Of a DNA stretch of 64,000 nt, positions 18,999-26,434 are shown piece by piece; position 1 is the stretch's first letter, and the number at the start of each line of letters is the position of its first letter. The notes below the pieces were generated by a model. That model made no database searches. It had not been told where the DNA came from and saw only the letters and a program-made list of their open reading frames with translations. The position numbers and the translations under genes were made by a program. The stretch is taken from assembly GCF_947500605.1 (NCBI RefSeq), contig NZ_CANMSJ010000002.1:372001-436000 (forward strand). The letters run 5' to 3'. Source of the stretch: an uncultured Lacinutrix sp. (lineage in GTDB: Bacteria > Bacteroidota > Bacteroidia > Flavobacteriales > Flavobacteriaceae).

Positions 18999-19646
18999 TT
19001 AGTTATGCAATAGATTTATATTGTAATACATACTCATTACTTTAATTGTAACTTTTACAAACACGTAAATTAAGGTAATACACAATGCAAATAATGCAGT
19101 AACAAACAGACTGTTTAAACTTTCTATTCTTGACTGAGTAATAATTGAGATCATATGTAAAAATTGAAATAAAATATAGTACATAAAACCTAATCTTTCT
19201 ACACCAGAAAACCTTGAAAGATTAAATGCTTTTGAACCAATAAAATAAACTACCCCAATAATTGATACTGAAAACACAGGAACAGCAAATAGATATTTAG
19301 GTGATATTATAATAGAACCCACCAAATAGTTGTTTAATAAAAACACAAGTAATAGGAAGACAATTAATGTTTTAAAACAAACCAATTCTTTGAATATCAA
19401 TTTTGAATTCCTACTTACTACAGAATTAATATATTTCTTATTATCACTTAACAAATCGGCTTTATTTTCAACCATATATACTTTAAAGACATCATAAAAT
19501 GAAGATTCATTATCAGCATCCATTCTATTTTCAATCTCCGATGCTACGTGATCCGTCATTTCCATACGAATATCTGCATAAACAATATCTGAGTTATCTA
19601 AATAATTATCAATAAACTGTAAATGTTCTTTCTTTAGTTTTTCCAT
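18999..19646 (-). CDS. HAAS-like membrane protein 1 of the PadR operon
   Basis: A 215-residue protein with an N-terminal helical domain (about 1-75; DIRMEMTDHVASEIENRM) and four hydrophobic segments (about 92-108, 115-133, 150-168, 178-200). Its start overlaps the PadR stop by one base. The soluble domain resembles that of the following gene. Function unknown; the link to the PadR regulator and ABC transporter is positional. Confidence 0.6.
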   Translation of the reverse strand: MEKLKKEHLQFIDNYLDNSDIVYADIRMEMTDHVASEIENRMDADNESSFYDVFKVYMVENKADLLSDNKKYINSVVSRNSKLIFKELVCFKTLIVFLLLVFLLNNYLVGSIIISPKYLFAVPVFSVSIIGVVYFIGSKAFNLSRFSGVERLGFMYYILFQFLHMISIITQSRIESLNSLFVTALFALCITLIYVFVKVTIKVMSMYYNINLLHN

Positions 19647-19984
19647 TATTCTAAATTAAATTTAGGATTAACCAACGCTTGCATAGTAGCAATATAGCTT
19701 GCTAACTCTTCTAATTTATTTGCTGTTTCTTTAGTTCCGTTTTCTGTTAACTTATAATATTTTCGTAAACGGTTATCTACTTTTTTAACCTCAACATCTA
19801 GCAAACCTTCGGCTTCAAGTTTATGCAACGCAGGATACAATGCACCTTCGGTTATTTTTAATTCACCTTTAGTTAACTCCTTAACTTTTTGAGTGATTTC
19901 GTACCCATACATTTTATCACTTTCGGTTAAAAGCTTTAAAATAATGGTAGTTAAACTGCCTTTGTATAATTTAGAATTACTCAT
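19646..19984 (-). CDS. PadR-family transcriptional regulator
   Basis: A 112-residue protein when started at the ATG 19984 (MSNSKLYKGSLTTIILKLLT); a TTG at 19990 is also in frame but less likely. The PadR winged-helix signature is complete: KMYGYEITQKVKELTKGELK, ITEGALYPALHKLEAEGLLD, NRLRKYYKLTENG. PadR proteins usually repress their own operon and an adjacent exporter until a ligand binds. It heads the operon PadR, two HAAS-like proteins, permease, ATPase (19984 to 16056). Confidence 0.93.
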   Translation of the reverse strand: MSNSKLYKGSLTTIILKLLTESDKMYGYEITQKVKELTKGELKITEGALYPALHKLEAEGLLDVEVKKVDNRLRKYYKLTENGTKETANKLEELASYIATMQALVNPKFNLE

Positions 19985-19987
19985 AAT

Positions 19988-19995
19988 CAAATATA
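19988..19995 (-). promoter_or_regulatory. -7 element immediately upstream of padR (possible leaderless transcript)
   Basis: On the minus strand TATATTTG ends only three bases before the ATG at 19984. The -33 position holds only TTT. If used, transcription would begin at or within the first codons. Confidence 0.35.
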
Positions 19996-20091
19996 CATAA
20001 TTTTCTTATGCATGTAAAACTTAGGTATTATTTTTTCCTTAATTGATTTTAATTGGTTTCAAGCTTCACTATTTTTACAAAAAATAAACAC

Positions 20092-21147
20092 ATGTCACAT
20101 TTTCATAAATTATCAATAAAGAATATAACACGTCAAACAGAGCAATGTGTGACGTTAAGTTTTAATATTCCTGAAGATTTAAAACAGACGTTTAGCTTTA
20201 CTGCTGGACAATACATTACACTTAAAGCTACAATAAATGAAAAAGAAGTACGTAGAGACTATTCTTTATGTTCATCGCCAAAAAGTGGAGACATTACTGT
20301 AGCGGTTAAAGAAGTTGAAAACGGTACATTTTCTAAATATGCAAATAACACTTTAAAAGAAGGAGATGTTTTAGAGGTTGCAGCACCTCAAGGTCGCTTT
20401 ACTTTTACTCCAGACAGCTCAAAAACTAGAACAATAGCTGCATTTGCTGCTGGTAGTGGTATTACTCCAGTATTAAGTATTGCTAAAGCCGTTTTGGAAG
20501 AAGAACCAAACAGTACATTTGTATTGGTTTATGGCAACAAAACGACTAAAGACACTATCTTTTTTGATGAAATACTAAAACTTCATCACGAATACAAAGC
20601 ACGTTTTGATACTAAATTTGTGTTTAGTCAGTCTCAAGAAGAAGACGCCTTATTTGGTCGTATAGAAAAGAGTACAGTTAATCTTATTGTAAAAAACAAA
20701 TACAAGCATACTACTATAGATGCTTTTTACCTTTGTGGCCCAGAAGCCATGATACATACAGTAAAAGATGTTTTAACTGAAAACAATGTTGCTAAAGACA
20801 AAGTACTATTCGAGCTTTTTAAAGTTGCAAAAACAGAGCAAGCAATAGAAAACACTGTAAACACTGGAGAGACAGAAATAAAGGTAATAGTAGACGATGA
20901 AGAAGCAACCTTTATTATGCCTCAATCTCAAACTATTTTAGAAGCTGCCTTAGACAAAGACTTAGATGCTCCTTACTCTTGCCAAGGTGGTATTTGTAGT
21001 AGTTGTATTGCTAGAGTTACAGAAGGAGAAGCAACTATGAGACAAAACAATATTTTAACAGACAATGAGGTAGCAGAAGGCTTAATTTTAACTTGTCAAG
21101 CACAACCTGTAAGCTCTAAAATTGTCGTAGATTATGATGACGTTTAA
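20092..21147 (+). CDS. PaaE-like ferredoxin-NAD(P)H oxidoreductase
   Basis: A 351-residue protein from the ATG at 20092 (MSHFHKLSIKNITRQTEQCV); an upstream TTG (20053) would add 13 unlikely residues. It has an FAD domain with RRDYSLCSSP (54-63), an NAD(P) domain with AAGSGITPVLS and YLCGPEAMI, and a C-terminal plant-type [2Fe-2S] domain with Cys 297, 302, 305 and 335 (SCQGGICSSC and LTCQA). This is the architecture of PaaE, the reductase of phenylacetyl-CoA epoxidase. No paaABCD genes are in this window, so it may donate electrons to a different oxygenase. It is divergent from the PadR operon. Confidence 0.85.
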   Translation: MSHFHKLSIKNITRQTEQCVTLSFNIPEDLKQTFSFTAGQYITLKATINEKEVRRDYSLCSSPKSGDITVAVKEVENGTFSKYANNTLKEGDVLEVAAPQGRFTFTPDSSKTRTIAAFAAGSGITPVLSIAKAVLEEEPNSTFVLVYGNKTTKDTIFFDEILKLHHEYKARFDTKFVFSQSQEEDALFGRIEKSTVNLIVKNKYKHTTIDAFYLCGPEAMIHTVKDVLTENNVAKDKVLFELFKVAKTEQAIENTVNTGETEIKVIVDDEEATFIMPQSQTILEAALDKDLDAPYSCQGGICSSCIARVTEGEATMRQNNILTDNEVAEGLILTCQAQPVSSKIVVDYDDV

Positions 21148-21230
21148 TAGAAAAACGTTAAAAACAGTATTTTACCTTGTTTTTTATTCATTTTATCGAA
21201 ATACCGAATAATAAAATTATTATAATAGAA

Positions 21231-21297
21231 TTATCCCGACAAACTACATAGATTTGTAGCAGGTTGTAACGCTAAAATTTGTTAGTTTAAGGGATAA
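21231..21297 (+). other. Long imperfect hairpin, candidate structured RNA
   Basis: In the 217-base gap between paaE-like and the convergent glycosyltransferase gene, TTATCCC (21231-21237) pairs with GGGATAA (21291-21297). Inside it AAACTA (21241-21246) pairs with TAGTTT (21283-21288). A third stem can form from TTT-TAGC and GCTAAAA (21253-21275). The result is a rod-like fold of about 20 bp with small internal loops. A perfect -7 element TAGATTTG lies at 21249-21256 without a clear -33 box, and a strong terminator follows at 21335. Confidence 0.35.
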
Positions 21298-21334
21298 AAC
21301 AGTAGATATATTTAAAACGTTATAAAACCTATAA

Positions 21335-21366
21335 GTCTCACTTTTTTAAGTGAGGCTTTTTTTTTT
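21335..21366 (+). terminator. Rho-independent terminator after the PaaE-like gene
   Basis: A 9-bp stem (GTCTCACTT with AAGTGAGGC, one G-T pair), a TTTT loop and ten T on the plus strand. It reaches into the stop codon of the convergent minus-strand gene. Confidence 0.9.
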
Positions 21367-22381
21367 ACAACACAGATTCTATTTTCTTTATTACAGTTTC
21401 TGGAGCAATTGTCCTTGCAGCTTCTTTATAATTTTCCGGATACTTATTACCATAAATAGACGTAGGGATTAATGGAAACTGAACTCTATTTGCCAATAGA
21501 TTATAGCTTTCGTTTTGATTAAATGGTGCAAATCCAGCATAAGGATGTGTAACATTCCATATCGTAATTACCTTTCTACCTAGCATTGCTGCAATATGTG
21601 CATTACCAGAATCCATAGATAACATAACATCTAAATTAGAAATAACATTTAGCTCTTGATCTAAAGACAGTTTTCCTGCTAGATTAATAACATTATCATA
21701 TTTATTTTGGAGGGTATTTAAAGTTTCAACTTCTTTTTTACCGCCTCCAAACAATACAACTTTATGCGTTTTAGATAATATTGCAATAACACGCTCTAAC
21801 AAATCTAAAGGATACATTTTAGACTGATATTGTGCAAAAGGAGCTATACCAATCCAGTTTTTAATATCTTTCCCTAAGAGCTCTTGTGTGCTTTGGTCTA
21901 ATTTAGCTTGCTCAGGAAAACTAGGATTAGAAAGATTGATAGTATAGCCTAAATTCCTAAAAACATCTGCATAACGTTCGTGAGTGGTTTTAAGTTGCTC
22001 AAATTTATGGCCTTCAACTAAAGCTTTCTTTTCTTCTCGTCCTTTATTAATTTGCTTAAAGGTTTTTCCGAAGAAAAAAAACTTAAGAACCTTTGTTCTT
22101 AGAACGTTATGTAAATCTGCAACTTGATCTACACCTAAAATCTTCAACTCTTTAGACAGTTTATATAATCCTAAAAAGCCTTTATGCCTTCCTTTTAAAT
22201 CTGCAGAGAAAACAGTAACGTTTTCTAAGTCTCTAAAAAAAGGTTTAAAGAATTCTCGTGTTAAAACAGTAAGTTTAATATTAGGGTGTTGTTGAGAAAA
22301 AGCACGTAAAACAGGAACAGACATTGCAACATCACCCATTGCAGAGAGTCTAATTACTAAAATATGTTTTTGTTTGGGCAT
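21365..22381 (-). CDS. Glycosyltransferase family 9 (heptosyltransferase-like)
   Basis: A 338-residue GT-B fold protein. The N-terminal HILVIRLSAMGDVAMSVPVL and the C-terminal donor-site sequence SMDSGNAHIAAMLGRKVITI (with WNVTHPYAGFAP) are typical of lipopolysaccharide heptosyltransferases (GT9). In Flavobacteria the sugar transferred to the lipid A core is not necessarily a heptose. It is followed upstream (minus-strand order) by a DUF4254 gene, a pairing I recall as conserved in Bacteroidota, but a terminator-like hairpin separates them. Confidence 0.88.
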   Translation of the reverse strand: MPKQKHILVIRLSAMGDVAMSVPVLRAFSQQHPNIKLTVLTREFFKPFFRDLENVTVFSADLKGRHKGFLGLYKLSKELKILGVDQVADLHNVLRTKVLKFFFFGKTFKQINKGREEKKALVEGHKFEQLKTTHERYADVFRNLGYTINLSNPSFPEQAKLDQSTQELLGKDIKNWIGIAPFAQYQSKMYPLDLLERVIAILSKTHKVVLFGGGKKEVETLNTLQNKYDNVINLAGKLSLDQELNVISNLDVMLSMDSGNAHIAAMLGRKVITIWNVTHPYAGFAPFNQNESYNLLANRVQFPLIPTSIYGNKYPENYKEAARTIAPETVIKKIESVL

Positions 22382-22423
22382 AGCCTTGTTGTCTTTTTAT
22401 TTAAAATTTAAGCTGTAAAATTA

Positions 22424-22461
22424 AAATACTCCTTTCTTTAAATTAAAGGAAAGGAGTATTT
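22424..22461 (-). terminator. Terminator-like hairpin after the DUF4254 gene
   Basis: Arms 22424-22441 and 22443-22461 pair along AAATACTCCTTTC/GAAAGGAGTATTT and further, with one bulged G. On the minus strand the stem is followed by TTTTAATTTT. It lies between the DUF4254 stop and the GT9 start, so it may be only partly effective. Confidence 0.7.
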
Positions 22462-22485
22462 ATAAAGTTAGAGAAAGCAATAAGA

Positions 22486-23091
22486 CTACTTTAATCCTCT
22501 TAGTACAGGATTAAGCTCATCGTCATTATACATTTTCATTTGCTTATATACTTTCATGTATTTATCACCATTACTTATATCTTCTAATAATGTATCTATA
22601 GCTGTAGATAAATCTACGCGCTGTTCTAATAAAATATCAAGTTTTGTTTGGCATGCAGCTCTATGCGCATCGGTTGCATCTTCTCTAGTTGCTTCCTCTT
22701 CCATGTGGTATACTTTAAGCGCTAAAATAGAAAGTCTATCGACTCCCCAAGCTGGGCTTTCTGTATTAATAGTTGCATTCTCTTTTGATGTAACGTCACT
22801 GTATTTTTCTAAAAAATAACTATCAATATACTCTACCATATCTGTTCTGTCTTGGTTAGAAGCATCAATCTTACGCTTTAACGTTAAGGCAGCAACTGGA
22901 TCTATTTGTGGATCACGAATAATATCTTCATAATGCCATTGTACAGTATCTATCCAACATTTTCTATATAACAAATGCTCTAATAAATCTGTTTTATCAT
23001 ATTTATTAGTAAACGGCTGGTCTACAGTATTTATTTTATGGTATGTTGCTATTACATCTTGAAAAATAGCATTCGCTTTATTTGAAAACAT
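22486..23091 (-). CDS. DUF4254-type protein beside heptosyltransferase
   Basis: A 201-residue soluble, helical protein with conserved-looking polar stretches: LLEHLLYRKCWIDTVQWHYE (about 31-50), DPQIDPVAALTLKRKIDASN and WGVDRLSILALKVYHMEEEA. I recognise it as DUF4254, a Bacteroidota family that accompanies GT9 glycosyltransferases. Function not known. It could be a partner or regulator of core-oligosaccharide synthesis, on positional grounds only. Confidence 0.75.
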   Translation of the reverse strand: MFSNKANAIFQDVIATYHKINTVDQPFTNKYDKTDLLEHLLYRKCWIDTVQWHYEDIIRDPQIDPVAALTLKRKIDASNQDRTDMVEYIDSYFLEKYSDVTSKENATINTESPAWGVDRLSILALKVYHMEEEATREDATDAHRAACQTKLDILLEQRVDLSTAIDTLLEDISNGDKYMKVYKQMKMYNDDELNPVLRGLK

Positions 23092-23165
23092 ATTGATTTA
23101 TTTTTATGACTGTAAAATTACGCATAAATATTTAACTTTACCATTCAATACTTATATTCAAAACA

Positions 23166-23825
23166 ATGCATATTCACAATTTATCTGAAGAAAATTCAAT
23201 TTTAAATACTTTTGTTTCCGAATTACGAGACGTAAACGTTCAAAAAGACAGTATGCGTTTTAGACGAAATATAGAGCGTATAGGTGAAGTTTTAAGCTAT
23301 GAAATAAGTAAATCTTTAAGTTATAAAACACAACAAATAACCACGCCTTTAGCAGAAACTGAAGTACAAGCTATTGAAAACGAAATAGTATTGTGTTCTA
23401 TTTTAAGAGCAGGAGTTCCTTTACATAATGGTTTATTAAACTATTTTGACAAAGCCGAAAACGCTTTTATTTCTGCTTACAGACATCATTTAGAAAACCC
23501 AGAATCATTTGAAATTATTGTAGAATATCTTGCTTGTCCAGACTTAGAAGGTAAAACACTAATTCTTGCAGATCCAATGGTAGCAACAGGACAATCTTTA
23601 CTTGCCACTTTTGAAGCCTTAAAACCATTTGGAACACCCAATGAAATACACTTAGCAGCGGTAGTTGGCGCGCAAGAAGGCATAGATTTTATTGCTGAAA
23701 ATTTTCCAGAAAACACACATTTATGGATTGCAACAATAGATAAAGACCTTAATGATAAAGGATATATTGTACCTGGATTGGGTGATGCAGGTGATTTAGC
23801 TTTTGGTGTTAAACTACAGCATTAA
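23166..23825 (+). CDS. upp: Uracil phosphoribosyltransferase
   Basis: A 219-residue protein. The PRPP-binding loop reads ILADPMVATGQSLL (133-146) and the N-terminal LRAGVPLHNG and the C-terminal uracil-binding GDAGDLAFG are conserved. It converts uracil and PRPP to UMP in pyrimidine salvage. Its last 12 bases overlap the 3' end of the convergent DUF6427-type gene. No clear promoter is visible in the 74 bases upstream. Confidence 0.96.
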   Translation: MHIHNLSEENSILNTFVSELRDVNVQKDSMRFRRNIERIGEVLSYEISKSLSYKTQQITTPLAETEVQAIENEIVLCSILRAGVPLHNGLLNYFDKAENAFISAYRHHLENPESFEIIVEYLACPDLEGKTLILADPMVATGQSLLATFEALKPFGTPNEIHLAAVVGAQEGIDFIAENFPENTHLWIATIDKDLNDKGYIVPGLGDAGDLAFGVKLQH

Positions 23826-24737
23826 TAACACCAATGGAATTACCAAAAGCAAAAGTACAAACAACGTTTTAAACCATTTTTCCTCAATGGTTTCTATGTA
23901 GTTTGATATAATAATAGCTAATGGAGCGAACAAGAATAAAAATTCACTTCCATTCTTTTTTGGAGCAATAATTACTAAAGTTGTTGCAATTAAAAAAGCT
24001 ACAAATACAATCTTGTATGCTGCTCTATAGGTTTTCATTTTCTTGTTAATGTCTCTTAAATAAAAAATGGAAGCCCATAAACCAAAAGATAAAAACATGG
24101 TTATAGCAACAATAAATTGTACAGAATTATAGGCATTAAAGTTAAATCCAACTGATGTATTAATATTTAACAAAGAGCCAAAATCGTCGTTTACAACTAT
24201 AGAAAGACCTATAGATATTATGGTTATTGTAAGTAAACCTACAAATGGTACAATCCATTTTTTGACATCAGATTCTGCGTAAAATAATAATGCAATAAAA
24301 ATTAATATAAAAAAGAGGAGCGACCAAAAGTAAAACAGACTTGCAAAACCAATTAAAAAGCTAGCATCAAATAGTTTTTTTATGTGTTCGTTTTGTGTTC
24401 TTAAACTAATAATTCTTCTAAAAGCTAGAAGTATTAAAAAATTAGATAAGATAATTTCCCAATCTAAAAACACCTGTGGAACAGCTAGTAAAAATAGGCT
24501 AAAGAGCAATAATTCTGCATTACCTTTTTGAGATAACGAGTTTTTAGCAACTATAAAATCTACTAATAAAACGGATAAAAAACAGCATAAAAAAACAGCT
24601 GCTAATTTAGAAACCGACACTACATTAAAAGTAAAAATAGAGTACTTATATATCGCTACAAATAAAGCTAATAAGGACAGTAAAAAAACAATTAAAAAAT
24701 TAATTGGTTTAGATTTACTAAAAAAACTTGTTATCAT
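23814..24737 (-). CDS. Multi-pass membrane protein (DUF6427-type)
   Basis: A 307-residue protein made almost entirely of hydrophobic segments (about nine to ten helices), with a short polar loop RRIISLRTQNEHIKKLFDAS around residue 110. I recognise the family as DUF6427 of Flavobacteria, usually found between upp and purD (from memory). Function unknown. The organisation resembles polytopic glycosyltransferase or polymerase scaffolds, but no catalytic motif is evident. It is divergent from the small membrane gene at 24782. Confidence 0.65.
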   Translation of the reverse strand: MITSFFSKSKPINFLIVFLLSLLALFVAIYKYSIFTFNVVSVSKLAAVFLCCFLSVLLVDFIVAKNSLSQKGNAELLLFSLFLLAVPQVFLDWEIILSNFLILLAFRRIISLRTQNEHIKKLFDASFLIGFASLFYFWSLLFFILIFIALLFYAESDVKKWIVPFVGLLTITIISIGLSIVVNDDFGSLLNINTSVGFNFNAYNSVQFIVAITMFLSFGLWASIFYLRDINKKMKTYRAAYKIVFVAFLIATTLVIIAPKKNGSEFLFLFAPLAIIISNYIETIEEKWFKTLFVLLLLVIPLVLLML

Positions 24738-24757
24738 TATCGGTTTTTGTATTTTTG
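24728..24757 (+). promoter_or_regulatory. Promoter of the small DUF6341-type gene
   Basis: TTG (24728-24730), 19 bases, then TATTTTTG (24750-24757), a full match to the Bacteroidota consensus. Transcription would begin about 20 bases before the ATG at 24782. The -33 box lies inside the first codons of the divergent gene. Confidence 0.65.
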
Positions 24758-24781
24758 TCTTTTAAATATACTACTATTCTT

Positions 24782-25009
24782 ATGAAAGATTTATTTTACG
24801 CTCTACAGGACTTTTTTGTAAATGTTGCATTTGCACCTTTAGACGCACTTAGAGCACTAGAGCTAGAAAACTGGTTTCTTGCAAATGGCATTAACTGGTT
24901 CTTTATGATTATATGTGCAGTAGCAATGGTTTACTGGATGTTACAACTAAAGAAATTTGACAGCAACAACGAAGAAGATAAAAGTATCTCTTCGCATTCT
25001 TTTTTATAG
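24782..25009 (+). CDS. Small membrane protein (DUF6341-type)
   Basis: A 75-residue protein starting MKDLFYALQDFFVNVAFAPL. An upstream in-frame ATG at 24728 would add 18 residues, but it lies upstream of the predicted start of transcription. One clear membrane helix (about 40-58, NWFFMIICAVAMVYWMLQL) is preceded by an amphipathic segment and followed by an acidic, serine-rich tail. I recall the family as DUF6341, found beside upp and purD in Flavobacteria. Function unknown. Confidence 0.7.
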   Translation: MKDLFYALQDFFVNVAFAPLDALRALELENWFLANGINWFFMIICAVAMVYWMLQLKKFDSNNEEDKSISSHSFL

Positions 25010-25028
25010 AAACTAATTTATTTAGTTT
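25010..25028. terminator. Weak bidirectional hairpin between convergent genes
   Basis: AAACTAA (25010-25016) and TTAGTTT (25022-25028) form a 7-bp stem with a 5-base loop between the DUF6341-type and purD 3' ends. There is no strong T run, so it is a weak candidate. Confidence 0.35.
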
Positions 25029-26298
25029 ATAAATCGAAACCAATATCTTTTCGATAATTCATCTTATCAAAGTGTAGTTTTTCTATATTTTGATAAGATT
25101 TTTTTATGGCCTCTTGGTACGTTTCACCGTAACTAGTAATTGCCATAACACGTCCTCCAGAGGTTACAACCTTATTATCTTTAAGTTGTGCTCCTGCATG
25201 AAAAGCAATAGAACCTTCTATATTTTCTATACCAGAAATTTCTTTTCCTTTCTCGTAGGCTTCAGGATAACCACCAGACACTAGCATAACTGTTGTAGCA
25301 GCACGCTCGTCTATTTCTATATTAATTTTGTCTAAAGTTTGGTTAGCAACAGCCTGAAAAACTTCAACTAAATCATTTTTTAAACGTGGTAATACTACTT
25401 CCGTTTCTGGATCACCTAAACGCACATTGTATTCTATAACAAAAGGATCGTCTCCAACTTTTATTAAACCAATAAACACAAAACCTTTATAAGGTAAGTT
25501 ATCCTTTTGAAAACCGTTAATTGTTGGAATAACAACACGCTCTTTTATCTTAGACATAAAAACATCGTCTGCAAAAGGCACAGGAGAAATAGCTCCCATT
25601 CCACCAGTATTTAAACCAGTATCTCCTTCTCCAATGCGTTTATAATCTTTAGCAGTAGGTAAAATTTTATAGTTTTTACCATCTGTTAATACAAAACAGC
25701 TTAATTCTATACCATCTAAAAACTCTTCGATAACAACTTTTGTACTCGCGTCACCAAATTTTGCATCTACAAGCATAGCTTTTAACTCTGCTTTAGCTTC
25801 GTTTATATCTTCTAATATTACAACTCCTTTTCCTGCAGCTAATCCATCGGCTTTTAATACGTATGGAGGATTTAGCGTTTCTAAAAAAGCATAACCTTCT
25901 TCTACAGTACTTGCATTAAAACTTTGGTAAGCAGCAGTAGGGATGTTGTGTCTAAATAAAAACTCTTTAGCAAACTCTTTACTACCTTCTAGTTCTGCAG
26001 CAGCTTTTTGCGGCCCAATAACGGCAACATTTTTAAGCGCTTCGTCTTCTAAAAAGAAATCATGAATACCTAGTACCAAAGGATCTTCTGGCCCAACAAT
26101 AACCATAGTAATGTGGTTATTTAATACTACTTCTTTAATGGCTTGAAAATCTGTTACACCTACAGGAACGTTAGTTGCAATTGCAGCTGTACCTGAGTTT
26201 CCAGGTGCTACATATAAATTGCGACATTTGTTACTTTGTGCAAGTTTCCAAGCGATTGTGTGTTCTCTTCCTCCAGAACCTAGTATTAAAATATTCAT
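25027..26298 (-). CDS. purD: Phosphoribosylamine-glycine ligase (GARS)
   Basis: A 423-residue protein from the ATG at 26298 (MNILILGSGGREHTIAWKLA); the longer frame to 26346 adds 16 residues and lies upstream of the predicted start of transcription. The N-domain GSGGREH, the ATP-grasp part (PYVLKADGLAAGKGVVIL, IEEFLDGIELS) and the signature YNVRLGDPETEVVLPRL are all present. It performs the second step of purine synthesis, joining glycine to phosphoribosylamine. It is a single-gene transcript by appearance, convergent with the small membrane gene. Confidence 0.97.
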   Translation of the reverse strand: MNILILGSGGREHTIAWKLAQSNKCRNLYVAPGNSGTAAIATNVPVGVTDFQAIKEVVLNNHITMVIVGPEDPLVLGIHDFFLEDEALKNVAVIGPQKAAAELEGSKEFAKEFLFRHNIPTAAYQSFNASTVEEGYAFLETLNPPYVLKADGLAAGKGVVILEDINEAKAELKAMLVDAKFGDASTKVVIEEFLDGIELSCFVLTDGKNYKILPTAKDYKRIGEGDTGLNTGGMGAISPVPFADDVFMSKIKERVVIPTINGFQKDNLPYKGFVFIGLIKVGDDPFVIEYNVRLGDPETEVVLPRLKNDLVEVFQAVANQTLDKINIEIDERAATTVMLVSGGYPEAYEKGKEISGIENIEGSIAFHAGAQLKDNKVVTSGGRVMAITSYGETYQEAIKKSYQNIEKLHFDKMNYRKDIGFDL

Positions 26299-26315
26299 AG
26301 TTGTAGTTGTTTGTA

Positions 26316-26323
26316 CAAAAATA
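26316..26323 (-). promoter_or_regulatory. -7 element upstream of purD
   Basis: TATTTTTG on the minus strand, 17 bases before the ATG at 26298. The -33 region is T-rich but lacks TTG. A second exact match (TAAATTTG) lies further upstream at about 26349-26356. Confidence 0.4.
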
Positions 26324-26434
26324 CTGTTTTGAATTAAAAAAAGCATCTCAAATTTAGTTTTTCAATTGAAATCTACCTTCCTTTAAAAAGGAACGGATAT
26401 TAAATAATATTTCTTTAATTTACATTTCTATTAT

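Noticed and set aside
20053-20091. Extended TTG start for the PaaE-like gene
   Set aside because: The 13 extra residues (MVSSFTIFTKNKH) do not fit the family and the ATG at 20092 begins a typical FAD domain.
21249-21256. TAGATTTG as a promoter for a plus-strand gene
   Set aside because: No gene follows on the plus strand before the terminator and there is no TTG at -33; kept only as part of the structured-RNA candidate.
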